Assembly: GCA_900755095.1 (NCBI GenBank)
Contig: CAAEFE010000136.1
Span: 1 to 55,591 of the forward strand
Length of the DNA: 55,591 nt
Source of the DNA: an uncultured Bacteroides sp.
Lineage (GTDB): Bacteria > Bacteroidota > Bacteroidia > Bacteroidales > Bacteroidaceae
Reading direction: 5' to 3'
In this document: positions 33,445 to 42,800 of the stretch, one piece after another
How positions within the stretch are numbered: position 1 is the stretch's first letter
How the letters are laid out: every line of letters starts with the position of its first letter
Notes under the pieces: generated by a model
Databases searched by the model: none
What the model saw: only the letters and a program-made list of their open reading frames with translations
What the model was told of the DNA's origin: nothing
Program-made: the position numbers and the translations under genes

Positions 33445-33975
33445 ATGAAAATGAAAAAAACACTACTAATGCTGTGGATGGCTGTTTGCCTGATCGTATC
33501 CTTTACAGGATGCACCAGCGAAGAAATGGATTATAACAATCCGGATGTTGCTCTTTTTGTGAAGCAATTGAAGTCGGGTACGTACAAGATGAAGAATGAA
33601 AAAGGGGTGGTGGAGGTTCCTCATTTCACGGAAGAGGATATCCCCGAACTTTTAAAATATGCAGAAGATCTGACTATTATCCCTTCTTTTCCGTCGGTTT
33701 ATAATATGAACAACGGTAAGATTCGGTTGGGTGAGTGTATGCTTTGGGTGATTGAATCTATCCGTCAGGGCACACCTCCGTCATTAGGTTGCAAAATGGT
33801 ATTGGCGAATGCTGAAAATTATGAAGCAATCTATTTCCTGACCGATGAGGAAGTACTCGATGCAGCCGCTTGTTATCGTAGTTGGTGGGAAGAACGCCAA
33901 TATCCGAAAACGAGATGGACAATTGATCCGTGTTACGATGAGCCGCTTTGTGGATCGGGTTATCGTTGGTGGTAA
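33445..33975 (+). CDS. DUF4943-type lipoprotein
   Basis: 176 residues from the ATG at 33445 (MKMKKTLLMLWMAVCLIVSFTGC); lipobox 'SFTGC'. The mature part has the pattern 'DVALFVKQLKSGTYK...VPHFTEEDIPELLKYAEDLTIIPSFP' and 'LWVIESIRQG', which I associate with the Bacteroidales DUF4943 family. Cysteines in 'DPCYDEPLCGSGYRWW' are notable. It follows the anti-sigma/barrel gene by 5 nt, so it belongs to the same operon and may be an envelope partner of the regulator. Function is unknown. Confidence 0.7.
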   Translation: MKMKKTLLMLWMAVCLIVSFTGCTSEEMDYNNPDVALFVKQLKSGTYKMKNEKGVVEVPHFTEEDIPELLKYAEDLTIIPSFPSVYNMNNGKIRLGECMLWVIESIRQGTPPSLGCKMVLANAENYEAIYFLTDEEVLDAAACYRSWWEERQYPKTRWTIDPCYDEPLCGSGYRWW

Positions 33976-34152
33976 TAAAGGGGGAGGAGCCTTCGGAAAG
34001 TAAAAAATAGGAAACATTCATGTGGGAATATTTGTTTGTATCAGTAGTCTTTTGCTGCTGACAGGGGGATTATTACGCTCAAAAGATAGCCTCTTATACG
34101 TACAAATGTATATGAAGTGCTCCGAAATATAGGTAATGAAAGAGTAAAAAGA

Positions 34153-34878
34153 ATGGATGGATTAAAACGGGTTATAACAACGATGGCACTGTGCCTGACC
34201 GCTGTATTTGCATATTCGCAAGTATGGACGGCGCAAGATTCTTTGCATTTGAAGAAATTGCTGGAGAGTGACCAGGAGTTGCATTTAAATATGGATGCTG
34301 TGAAGTCGATTGATTTCGGAAGCGCAGTGGGTACTCCCCGGATGTCGGAGGAGAAAAGCTGGATGATGCCTGACGAATCGCTTCCTGAAGCGTTGCCTAA
34401 ACCGAAAGTGATGTTGACTCTGATGCCATATAAAGCGAATACCCGCTATAACTGGGATCCCATCTATCAGAAGAAGATAAAGATCGATAAAAATACCTGG
34501 CGGGGTGATCCTTTCTACGAGATACGCCATCAAAGATCTTATTCAAACTGGGCACGCAATCCGATGGCAAAGGGAATGCGTAAGTCGTTGGATGAGATAC
34601 AGGCGAGTGGGGTACGTTTCCGTCAGTTGGGTGAACGTGCTAACGGAATGATGGTGAACACGGTAGTGATGGATGCACCTATTCCCTTGTTTGGTGGGAG
34701 TGGAGTGTATATCAATGGTGGAACTATCGGCGGACTTGACCTGATGGCTGTCTTTACAAAAGATTTCTGGAATAAGACGGGACGGGATAACCGTGCCCGC
34801 ACATTGGAAGTGTTGAGAACTTATGGAGATTCTACCACTGTGTTGATAAATAAACCAATTGAACAGATTGCCCGTTGA
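34153..34878 (+). CDS. DUF4858-type secreted protein
   Basis: 241 residues from the preferred ATG at 34153 (MDGLKRVITTMALCLTAVFAYSQ, a clear signal peptide); an upstream ATG at 34117 adds 12 residues before the signal. The mature part contains 'QDSLHLKKLLESDQELHLNMDAVKSIDFG' and 'KPKVMLTLMPYKANTRYNWDPIYQKKI', which I associate with the Bacteroidales DUF4858 family. It lies 177 nt after the DUF4943-like gene in the same orientation. Function is unknown. Confidence 0.65.
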   Translation: MDGLKRVITTMALCLTAVFAYSQVWTAQDSLHLKKLLESDQELHLNMDAVKSIDFGSAVGTPRMSEEKSWMMPDESLPEALPKPKVMLTLMPYKANTRYNWDPIYQKKIKIDKNTWRGDPFYEIRHQRSYSNWARNPMAKGMRKSLDEIQASGVRFRQLGERANGMMVNTVVMDAPIPLFGGSGVYINGGTIGGLDLMAVFTKDFWNKTGRDNRARTLEVLRTYGDSTTVLINKPIEQIAR

Positions 34879-35047
34879 AGGCGTTATAATGATGTGTTGA
34901 TGTAGCAATGCGCTAATGTGCTGACTAGAGAATGTTTGTAATTGAATAATTAGTATATTTGTGTGTTGTTATGTTGGCGCATTGTTATATAGCTTTGTCG
35001 CTATTATTGGTATCTTAGTATATTAACACATAGATAAATTATTGGTT

Positions 35048-35986
35048 ATGAATAGAATTACTTCTCTTCTGGGTATTCGGTATCCTATTATTCAAGGTGG
35101 TATGGTGTGGTGCAGCGGTTGGCGTCTTGCTTCTGCTGTGAGCAATGCCGGTGGACTGGGATTGATCGGTGCCGGTTCCATGCATCCGGACACTTTACGC
35201 GAGCATATCCGTAAATGTAATGCGGCCACGAAATTGCCTTTTGGTGTAAACATTCCTTTGATGTATCCCCAGATAGAAGAGATTATGAATATTGTGGTGG
35301 AAGAGGGAGTGAAGATTGTTTTTACCTCTGCCGGAAATCCGAAAACGTGGACTGGGTGGTTGAAAGAGCGTGGAATAACGGTTGTTCATGTTGTTTCTTC
35401 TTCCCGTTTTGCTGTAAAATGTGAGGAGGCTGGAGTAGATGCGGTAGTGGCAGAAGGGTTCGAAGCCGGAGGGCATAATGGACGCGAAGAAACAACGACT
35501 TTCTGTTTGATTCCCGCTGTACGTGAGGCTACAACATTACCTTTGATAGCCGCAGGAGGTGTCGGTACAGGAGAAGGAATACTGGCTGCTATGGTGTTGG
35601 GAGCCGAAGGTGTACAGATAGGAACCCGTTTTGCTCTTACTGAAGAGAGTTCAGCGAGTCCGGTATTTAAAGATTATTGCTTGAGTCTCGGTGAAGGGGA
35701 TACTAAGTTGTTGTTGAAAAAGCTGGCTCCGACACGTTTGGTAAAGAATGCTTTCCGCGAAGCGGTGGAGAAGGCTGAAGATAGTGGTGCTAGTGCAGAA
35801 GATTTGAGAACTTTATTAGGACGGGGGCGTGCTAAAAAAGGAATCTTCGAAGGTGATCTGGAAGAAGGGGAATTGGAGATCGGACAAGTTTCGGCAATCA
35901 TATCCCGTCGGCAGTCTGTGGCAGAAGTAATGGACGAATTGGTAGCGGCTTATCAACGGGCAGCAAAGAAAGATTATTTATTTTAA
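35048..35986 (+). CDS. Nitronate monooxygenase / FabK-like flavin enzyme
   Basis: 312 residues from the ATG at 35048 (MNRITSLLGIRYPIIQGGM); the frame opens at 35042. It is an FMN TIM-barrel of the 2-nitropropane dioxygenase family: 'PIIQGGMVWCSGWRLASAVSNAGGLGLIGAG', the conserved His region 'AEGFEAGGHNGREE' and phosphate-binding 'AAGGVGTGEGILAAMVLGAEGVQIGTRF'. It could act as nitronate monooxygenase or, as in FabK, as an enoyl-ACP reductase; sequence alone does not decide. Confidence 0.88.
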   Translation: MNRITSLLGIRYPIIQGGMVWCSGWRLASAVSNAGGLGLIGAGSMHPDTLREHIRKCNAATKLPFGVNIPLMYPQIEEIMNIVVEEGVKIVFTSAGNPKTWTGWLKERGITVVHVVSSSRFAVKCEEAGVDAVVAEGFEAGGHNGREETTTFCLIPAVREATTLPLIAAGGVGTGEGILAAMVLGAEGVQIGTRFALTEESSASPVFKDYCLSLGEGDTKLLLKKLAPTRLVKNAFREAVEKAEDSGASAEDLRTLLGRGRAKKGIFEGDLEEGELEIGQVSAIISRRQSVAEVMDELVAAYQRAAKKDYLF

Positions 35987-35996
35987 AGATATAGCT

Positions 35997-36123
35997 CACC
36001 ACAGAGTAATACAAAGTCTTGCAGAGTTTTTTTAAAAGATCATCAATCGAAGGCGTAAGACATTGAGATGGCCTTATTTTGAAAAAGAAAAAACTCTGTA
36101 AGACTTTGTGTTACTGTATGGTG
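35997..36123. repeat. Long imperfect inverted repeat between convergent genes
   Basis: The arm from 35997 (CACCACAGAGTAATACAAAG...) is nearly complementary to 36088-36123 (AAAAAACTCTGTAAGACTTT...GGTG), with four or five mismatches over about 36 bp. It is probably a dispersed Bacteroides repeat that also acts as a bidirectional terminator. Confidence 0.6.
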
Positions 36124-36134
36124 AAAATGCATAG

Positions 36135-37241
36135 TTATAGGCTGATAGGATCGTACTTTAAACCAAATACGTCGGCTACGGCCTTATAAACGATTTTTCC
36201 TTCTACGATATTTAATCCGAGTGCTAATGCTGGATTCTCTTTGCAGGCTTTTTTCCATCCCTTATTTGCTAAAGCGATCACATAGGGGAGGGTAGCATTG
36301 GTCAGTGCAAGGGTGGAAGTGTAAGGTACAGCTCCCGGAATATTAGCTACTGCATAATGCACGATTCCATCTACAATATAGGTCGGTGCACTGTGAGTGG
36401 TCGGGTGAGAGGTCTCGAAACATCCTCCCTGATCGATTGCTACATCTACTAATACTGTGCCGGGCTGCATTATTGAAAGCATTTCTTTGGTAATCAAATG
36501 TGGTGCTTTATCACCGGGAATCAGTACAGAGCCGACAACTAAATCAACATCCGGCAATTCTTTTCTGATTCTTAGTTCGGATGCGTACAATGTCTTTACA
36601 TTCTTCGGCAGTGTCTCGCTCAAATAGCGCAGACGTGCCAGATTTATATCTGTAATAGTGACATCTGCCCCCATTCCAGCAGCCATTTGTGCAGCATTGC
36701 TACCTACAACTCCACCTCCTAAAATTAATACTTTAGCTGGTTTAACACCTGGTACACCTCCCAAAAGGATACCTTTTCCGCCTTGCGGTTTTTCCAGAAA
36801 ACGGGCGCCTTCCTGAATAGACATACGTCCGGCAACTTCGCTCATCGGAATTAATAAAGGTAATGTATGGTCTGCTTCTTCTACAGTTTCGTAAGCCAGG
36901 CATATTGATTTGTTGGAGAGCATGGCAAGGGTTAACTCCCTGTCGGAAGCAAAATGGAAATAAGTGAATAGTAACTGTCCTTTTCTTATTAAGTTATATT
37001 CAGTGATTATCGGCTCTTTCACCTTTACGATCATCTCGGCAGTAGCGTAAATATCTTCTATTGTTGGCAGGATATGTGCGCCGACAGCTCGATATGCTTC
37101 ATCCGGAAAACCGCTATTTATTCCCGCTGTATGTTGGATAAATACCCGATGCCCTTGTTTTACCACTTCAGCCACTCCTGAAGGTGTCATGCCTACACGG
37201 TTCTCATTGTTTTTGATTTCCTTTGGTACTCCGATAATCAT
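36135..37241 (-). CDS. ald: Alanine dehydrogenase
   Basis: 368 residues from the ATG at 37239-37241 (MIIGVPKEIKNNENRVGMTP); the frame extends upstream to 37385, but those residues have no family match. It interconverts L-alanine and pyruvate with NAD. Visible: pyruvate-site Arg in 'ENRVGMTPSGV', Lys in 'VKVKEP', His in 'FTYFHFASD', and the NAD-binding 'VLILGGGVVGSNAAQMAAGMGADV'. Full family length. The 5' region lies downstream of the WG-repeat gene on the same strand. Confidence 0.95.
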   Translation of the reverse strand: MIIGVPKEIKNNENRVGMTPSGVAEVVKQGHRVFIQHTAGINSGFPDEAYRAVGAHILPTIEDIYATAEMIVKVKEPIITEYNLIRKGQLLFTYFHFASDRELTLAMLSNKSICLAYETVEEADHTLPLLIPMSEVAGRMSIQEGARFLEKPQGGKGILLGGVPGVKPAKVLILGGGVVGSNAAQMAAGMGADVTITDINLARLRYLSETLPKNVKTLYASELRIRKELPDVDLVVGSVLIPGDKAPHLITKEMLSIMQPGTVLVDVAIDQGGCFETSHPTTHSAPTYIVDGIVHYAVANIPGAVPYTSTLALTNATLPYVIALANKGWKKACKENPALALGLNIVEGKIVYKAVADVFGLKYDPISL

Positions 37242-37371
37242 AATGTTGCGTATTAAAGATTTAACATGTTCGAAAGTACGAAAAATCCCCTTACGTTGTT
37301 GTTCGTAAGGGGATGTTTTAGAACAGAATGTCTTCGCGTGTTGAGATGAATAAATGCGTAGAGTGGTTGTT

Positions 37372-38055
37372 TTATAGACATTCACTGCCCTGCTTGTTGA
37401 TTTTCATGCTTTTTCCATAGAGACCCACTCGAGCTATGTTGTTATAAAAGGGTTCTGCAATATCGTACTTAAAAGGAAGTACTTCTTCATTATCTTTGTT
37501 TATGTATCCCCACTTGGATGACTGGCTTTCAATGCAAACAGCAGCCAATCCTTCGGAAAAAGAGCATCCGTTATCATATTCCAGCGGAATGACAACTTCT
37601 CCTTTCTTATTAATGAATCCTACTTTGTTGTGTAGTGAGACGAGGGCTAATCCTTCCGCGAATTGCTCCATTTGACTGTAAGTCGGTGGAAGAATGTAGT
37701 TTCCTTGTCTGTCAATCAGTCCCCATAATCCATCGTGACATACTCGTGCACATTCTTGCTCAAACGAGTGAGCGGCTGCGTATTTAAACGGAATCCGTAT
37801 TTGTCCGGTATGGTCGATGAATCCGTATTGAGAATTGAGTACTACCATCCCTAATCCTTCTTTAAACGAGAAAGCCCGTTCATACATTAGAGGAATGACA
37901 ACGTCATATTCTTTATTAATGTATCCCCATTGGATTTTTCCTTTAACCGGTGCCAATCCTTCAGAGAAACGGCCAATGGCCGAGAAGCGCTTTTTCTTAT
38001 TAGCTACCCCATAAGCTAAAAAAGAAGCGAAGAACTTTGTAATAGTGCTGCTCAT
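37372..38055 (-). CDS. WG repeat-containing protein
   Basis: 227 residues from the ATG at 38053-38055 (MSSTITKFFASF); the frame opens at 38103. At least five WG/YG-type beta repeats are visible: 'KIQWGYINKEYDVVIPLMYERAF', 'SQYGFIDHTGQIRIPFKY', 'GLWGLIDRQGNYILPPTY', 'NKVGFINKKGEVVIPLEYDNG' and 'SKWGYINKDNEEVLPFKYD', each followed by F-x-E-G-L. The family is thought to mediate protein interactions; no function is known. It lies directly downstream of the 6S-like RNA on the same strand. Confidence 0.88.
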   Translation of the reverse strand: MSSTITKFFASFLAYGVANKKKRFSAIGRFSEGLAPVKGKIQWGYINKEYDVVIPLMYERAFSFKEGLGMVVLNSQYGFIDHTGQIRIPFKYAAAHSFEQECARVCHDGLWGLIDRQGNYILPPTYSQMEQFAEGLALVSLHNKVGFINKKGEVVIPLEYDNGCSFSEGLAAVCIESQSSKWGYINKDNEEVLPFKYDIAEPFYNNIARVGLYGKSMKINKQGSECL

Positions 38056-38094
38056 TACCTTTATTGTTTGTGTGGTAAGCGTCCGGATACCATA

Positions 38095-38300
38095 TATATA
38101 CAAGAGAAGCGTGGACGTCGTTAGTTCATTCTATTCAAGGCTCTGGTAAACCTATTGGGAAATGAACAACAGAGTCCACGCCCTTGCATATAACAAAGAC
38201 GTGAACGCTTAGTTGCCATTATCTCCCCAATTAAAGAATTTACCAGATTCTGAATAGAGATAATATTCTAAACGCTTCTACGTTATTAATCGTAATAAGT
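38095..38300 (-). ncRNA. ssrS: Rod-like structured RNA, candidate 6S RNA
   Basis: A nested series of complementary arms spans 38105-38279: AGAAGCGT with ACGCTTCT, TATTCA with TGAATA, TCTGGTAAA with TTTACCAGA, ATTGGG with CCCAAT, and GTCCACGCC with GACGTGAAC (G-U tolerant). These leave a terminal loop near 38183-38197 and internal bulges. A consensus promoter lies just upstream on the minus strand. This long single rod of about 200 nt is the architecture of 6S RNA, which binds RNA polymerase holoenzyme. Ends are estimated from the promoter and the outermost helix. No ORF is present. Confidence 0.6.
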
Positions 38301-38305
38301 CGCTA

Positions 38306-38335
38306 CAAAGATACGGATTTCTTGTTAAAGAACAA
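38306..38335 (-). promoter_or_regulatory. Consensus promoter for the 6S-like RNA
   Basis: On the minus strand, TTG (38333-38335), a 19-nt spacer, then TATCTTTG (38306-38313): a close match to the Bacteroides consensus, placing the transcription start near 38299. Confidence 0.7.
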
Positions 38336-38403
38336 TGCTTTTAGGGGATAAAGATTTAATGGTGAATGAGGTAGGTGTACAAAATGAGAAATGGCTAGTA
38401 GAT

Positions 38404-38450
38404 AGATTAAAAAAAGCTCCTTTTACGCTTTAGGTAAAGGGAGCTTTTTA
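38404..38450 (-). terminator. Terminator of the second SusC/SusD operon
   Basis: AAAAGCTCCTTTTAC (38412-38426) pairs with GTAAAGGGAGCTTTT (38434-38448) along 15 bp with one G-U pair. Poly-T follows on the minus strand, and a shorter run follows on the plus strand. The rest of 38336-38495 shows no other feature. Confidence 0.8.
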
Positions 38451-38495
38451 GTCTATGATGTCAGGCGGTTTGTTTCTATGAAAAATGCTTGGTTA

Positions 38496-39833
38496 TTAGT
38501 TTAAAAGTCCGGGATTAGCATCAATTGCATCTTGTGGAATACGCAATGTGTAACGGGAATCATCTTGTACAAGTGTGTAGGTTACATCTTCAATTTCTTT
38601 TTTGATTTCCGGTCGGGTAGTTCGGCGTAAATCAAACCAGCGATGGCCTTCAAAAGCAAGCTCGCGAGCACGTTCTTTCAGAATTTCTGTGACTAGCTTT
38701 TCTTGGCTCATCGCATTTATTTCATTCTTTTTCTGCTCATAACCTTCTGATGTATAACGATTCTCTATTAGTTTCAAGAGCCGGGTACGTGCTTCAGGTA
38801 ATTTGTTTAAATGTGCAGCAGCTTCTGCTGAATTTAAATAAAGCTCTCCGGTGCGGAAAGTACATTTGAATTTAGATTCACCACTTTTGATGGAAGTATA
38901 ATTTCCATTTTTATTTGCTTGATAATACTTGTTTGGACGTAGATCTTTTCCTTCCTCATATTCTTGTAAAAATGAAGGGTAAAGTAAGAGTGATCCGGCA
39001 TAATCGCTATTTGGAAAAACTTCATAGGCAGTGATCATTTCTACAGATGTAAATTCATTAGGAAGTTTGCCTCCTTCATCATTTAGGTTTACCAATGTCG
39101 ATTTTCCGGCTAATATACGTTCCGAAGCTTCATAAGATTTGCTCCATTCACCCATGTATAAATATACCCGTGATTCCATAGCATCTACTGATAATGTTGA
39201 AAAACGGTATGAATATTGAATTTCCCATTCTTTTTTATTAATCAGTTTCCGTGCTGTTTCTATATCAGATAAAATAGAGGTATATATTTCCTTTACAGTA
39301 TTTCTTGATGGTATTTCTTCTAAATCAGTATTGAGTTTTAGAGGAACTGCTTTGGTTTCTAATGCTCCGGTAGCTGTATAAGGTTGTCCATAAAGATTGA
39401 CCAATATGAAATGCATATATGCTCTCATGAGGTAAGCTTCTCCAACTAATTGATTAATATCTTCTTGGCTTCCTTCTGATATTTCATCTTTTTTATCGAT
39501 GATTGCGTTGGCATAATAGATATTGGTATAATAGGCCGCCCATCCAAATTGTCTCGTACTTGCATTCGGATTAACATCATTCCATTTTTCAACATCTCCT
39601 AAAGAATTTTTGGAAGTGGCATCAGACTGTAATATGGTTGCGATATCTGTTCTGATTTCGCATATTCCTCTGTCATTGAGTGCTGTATTGTAAGCTGTTG
39701 TGAATAAAGCTCTGTATTCAGCTAGCGTATTGGGAATTACTTGGCCTACTGGTTGTATGTCCAAATAACTATCACAGGAAGATAATAACAGGCTTCCTAT
39801 TAATGTGAATATATAATATATTTTCTTTGTCAT
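38496..39833 (-). CDS. SusD/RagB-type nutrient-binding lipoprotein (second pair)
   Basis: A 445-residue lipoprotein (lipobox 'LLLSSC', then DSYLDIQPVG). TPR-like helices include 'LVGEAYLMRAYMHFILVNLYGQPY' and 'FRTGELYLNSAEAAAHLNK', and the C-terminal 'ILKERARELAFEGHRWFDLRR' is diagnostic for SusD/RagB. It is shorter than the first SusD. It follows its SusC by 10 nt on the minus strand and is third in the protease-SusC-SusD operon, which suggests a peptide ligand. A strong terminator follows. Confidence 0.95.
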   Translation of the reverse strand: MTKKIYYIFTLIGSLLLSSCDSYLDIQPVGQVIPNTLAEYRALFTTAYNTALNDRGICEIRTDIATILQSDATSKNSLGDVEKWNDVNPNASTRQFGWAAYYTNIYYANAIIDKKDEISEGSQEDINQLVGEAYLMRAYMHFILVNLYGQPYTATGALETKAVPLKLNTDLEEIPSRNTVKEIYTSILSDIETARKLINKKEWEIQYSYRFSTLSVDAMESRVYLYMGEWSKSYEASERILAGKSTLVNLNDEGGKLPNEFTSVEMITAYEVFPNSDYAGSLLLYPSFLQEYEEGKDLRPNKYYQANKNGNYTSIKSGESKFKCTFRTGELYLNSAEAAAHLNKLPEARTRLLKLIENRYTSEGYEQKKNEINAMSQEKLVTEILKERARELAFEGHRWFDLRRTTRPEIKKEIEDVTYTLVQDDSRYTLRIPQDAIDANPGLLN

Positions 39834-39843
39834 AATATATTTT

Positions 39844-42800
39844 TTAAAAGTTAAGACTTAGATTGAAGGTAATGGATTTGGGAACTGGGGTAGAGTATAG
39901 GTTGCCCATTGATTCCGGATCCATATAATTATCATAATTAGAGCTGATAACGAATAGGTTACGAGCCTCTAATCCTACAGTTGCTCCGCCGATACTTAGT
40001 TTATGAAGCCATTCGGATGGAACCCGGTAAGCAAGACGTATATTTTGTAGACGTACAAAGCTTAGCTTTTTTACCCAGATATCCAGTGATCTGTAAATGT
40101 CATTTCGAGTACTGAACAAGTAGTAGTCGGCCGGATTGTAATTGTACGTTGCTAATGCAGGGAACTTTCCTGTTGTATTTTCCGGTGTCCATCTATCCAG
40201 TATGTCTCTATTCATATTGCGCCCTGGGTCTAAGTCAGATACATTATAACTTGGAGTTGTTTTTACGTGTGCTCCAAAATTATATGAAAAATTCAGATTC
40301 AGTTCCCAATTTCGGTAATTGAACGTATTTAGAAAACCGCCCGTGTAGGGAGCATCTGACGTTCCAACATAGCTGTAAAAGTCTCTTTGTTCTTCAGTAC
40401 TTGGTCCTATTTGGTAAGTGCCAAGACCATCTTCATTCGATGTCATTCTGAATAACTCTTCTACAGTGACAGCTTTCCCCTCTTTATTCTCAAGATAGAT
40501 TTGTCCTGTATCAGGATTTATACCTTTTGTTTTTAGTGCAAAGATTGCACCTACGGGATATCCTTCCAGACTAGGAGTCACTTGGCTTTTATCTGTAAGT
40601 ACTTTTAGTACTTTATTTTGATTATATGCGAAGTTGAAAGTAGTGTACCAAGAGAAGTTTTTAGTGGTGATATTACGTGTCTGCAGGTTTATTTCTACAC
40701 CTTTATTTTCCATACTAGCCCAGTTTATAGACATATTAGTGAATCCATTTTCCAAAGCTAATGCTTTAGAACCAATTAAGTCTGTTCCTTTTCTATAGTA
40801 GTAATCTACACTAAGATTGATGGCTTGATTGAGTACAGAAAAATCTATTCCTAGATTGTAAGATGCTGTTTTTTCCCAGCGTAATTTACTGTTGGGAGCA
40901 CTATTGATAATAATATTTTCTTCACTGTAACCAGGTAAAATATTCACATTATCATATTTTCCGACTAGGAATGGAGAGGTTCCCTTATCAATATTTCCTT
41001 GTAAGCCATAAGAAAGGCGAAGAGCTAAATTATCAACCCATTTGTATTGTCTAATGAACGACTCATTTGATAAACGCCATAGACCACTTACCGAATAGAT
41101 TGGTAAGAAACGGTATTTCTTATCTACTCCGAATAAATCAGAACCATCCATGCGCACACTTCCTCCCAATGTATAACGATTCATTAAAGTATATGAACCA
41201 TTGGCAAAGAAAGAAGCAAAAGCGTTTTCCTTGTACGATTTAGTTTTTAGATTCCAATCATTGGCTTGTGCTTCATCTTTAAATATGAGATTCTGGAATG
41301 TCAGTTTCTTTGGATCATACCCATATCCGGTTGAGGCTTGGTTGTCTGCCCAGTTTTTGCGAATTTCCGAACCAGCCATTATTTGTATATCATGTATATC
41401 CCCAAATGTGTTTTTGTATTCTCCCTGGATTTTCCATGTGAGTTGTGAGGTTGTGCTATTAGTTGTTTTAAGCATACCTCCTTCTGGTATAAGATAGGTT
41501 TGTACACCATCTTTCCAATATTTATTGTTTTCACGTATATTCCTAATATTATATGAATTTATCCCGGCATATTCTTCTTGCGACAATTGATCCCATTGCA
41601 CACCAATCTGTGAATAAACTTTCCACTGATCGTTAAAACGTAGCTGAACATCAAAGATAGAATTGATGGCTGTGGTGACAGATTCTTTATTGGTGTTTGC
41701 TCGTTCTTCGAATATATTAAAGCCTTGCTTTTCATCTGTTTCATTACTTCTGACTACGTCGTAATCGTAAAGGTAGTTTCCTTGTTCGTCAAACGGAGCA
41801 AAGTAAGGGTTGGCGATACGTGAATAATATATAGGGTTAATAAGTCCGTAAGTATCAGTCATAAATGTGTTATTCTTGCGTCTGTTGGCAAAAATAGACA
41901 TTCCAATTTTTAATATTTTGTTGATTTGGTAAGACGTTTTACTGGTCAGATTAAAACGGCTCATGCTTACACCTGGTACATTTCCGTTTTCTTTGACATA
42001 ACCAAGTGAGTTGTAATAAGTAACCTTTTCGCTACCACCGGAAATGCTAAAGTTATATTCTTGCGTGAAAGCATCTCTGAATAATATATCATTCCAGTCT
42101 GTATTGATTGTTTTCAGTTTGTTTATAGCATTTTGGGCTTCAGGTGTCAGTCCGTTCCACCCCTGTTCTTTATAGATGTCTATTAAGTTATATTGTTTCA
42201 TGATAGCAGCAACTTTTCCTTTTTCAGGAAATACCGGTATCGGATCTGTTAATCCCCATAATATGTCAAACCGTGCTTCTTTTAATAATTGAAGTTCCAA
42301 ATCGACTTTCTCTTCCGAGTTTAGTAAGTTGAGTCGTGAAGTATTGAGATTTGGAGTATAAGTCAATTTAGTATTGAAGTTAATAACAGGTTTTCCGGTT
42401 TTTCCTCTTTTGGTTGTTACCACAATTACGCCATTTGCAGCACGTGCACCATAGATAGCAGTAGCAGCTGCATCTTTTAATATCGTAATGCTTTCAATGT
42501 CGTTTGGACTTAAACCTGCGATAGAAGATTGTGACATATTTACGATGTCATTATCGTTGTCTTTGTTGATTTCTGGAATGTCCGTACCCTCCAAAGGTAT
42601 CCCATCCAATACCCACAATGGGTCTTGTGTTCCATTTAATGAAGCCGTACCACGAATACGAATACGTGCTGGAGCTCCCGGTGCACCAGAAGTTGTCGTA
42701 ACAGCTACACCGGCGATTTGTCCTGCTAACGCCTGATCGATACTTTTTGCAGCACCTACCATTCCATCTGTAACATCTACTTTGGCAATGGCAGCAGTCA

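Noticed and set aside
37242..37385. N-terminal extension of alanine dehydrogenase
   Set aside because: The extra 48 residues have no family counterpart; the canonical MIIGVPKEIK start is at 37241.
38104..38300. A tRNA or tmRNA in the gap upstream of the WG-repeat gene
   Set aside because: No cloverleaf, CCA end or tag-peptide frame is seen; the helices form a single rod.
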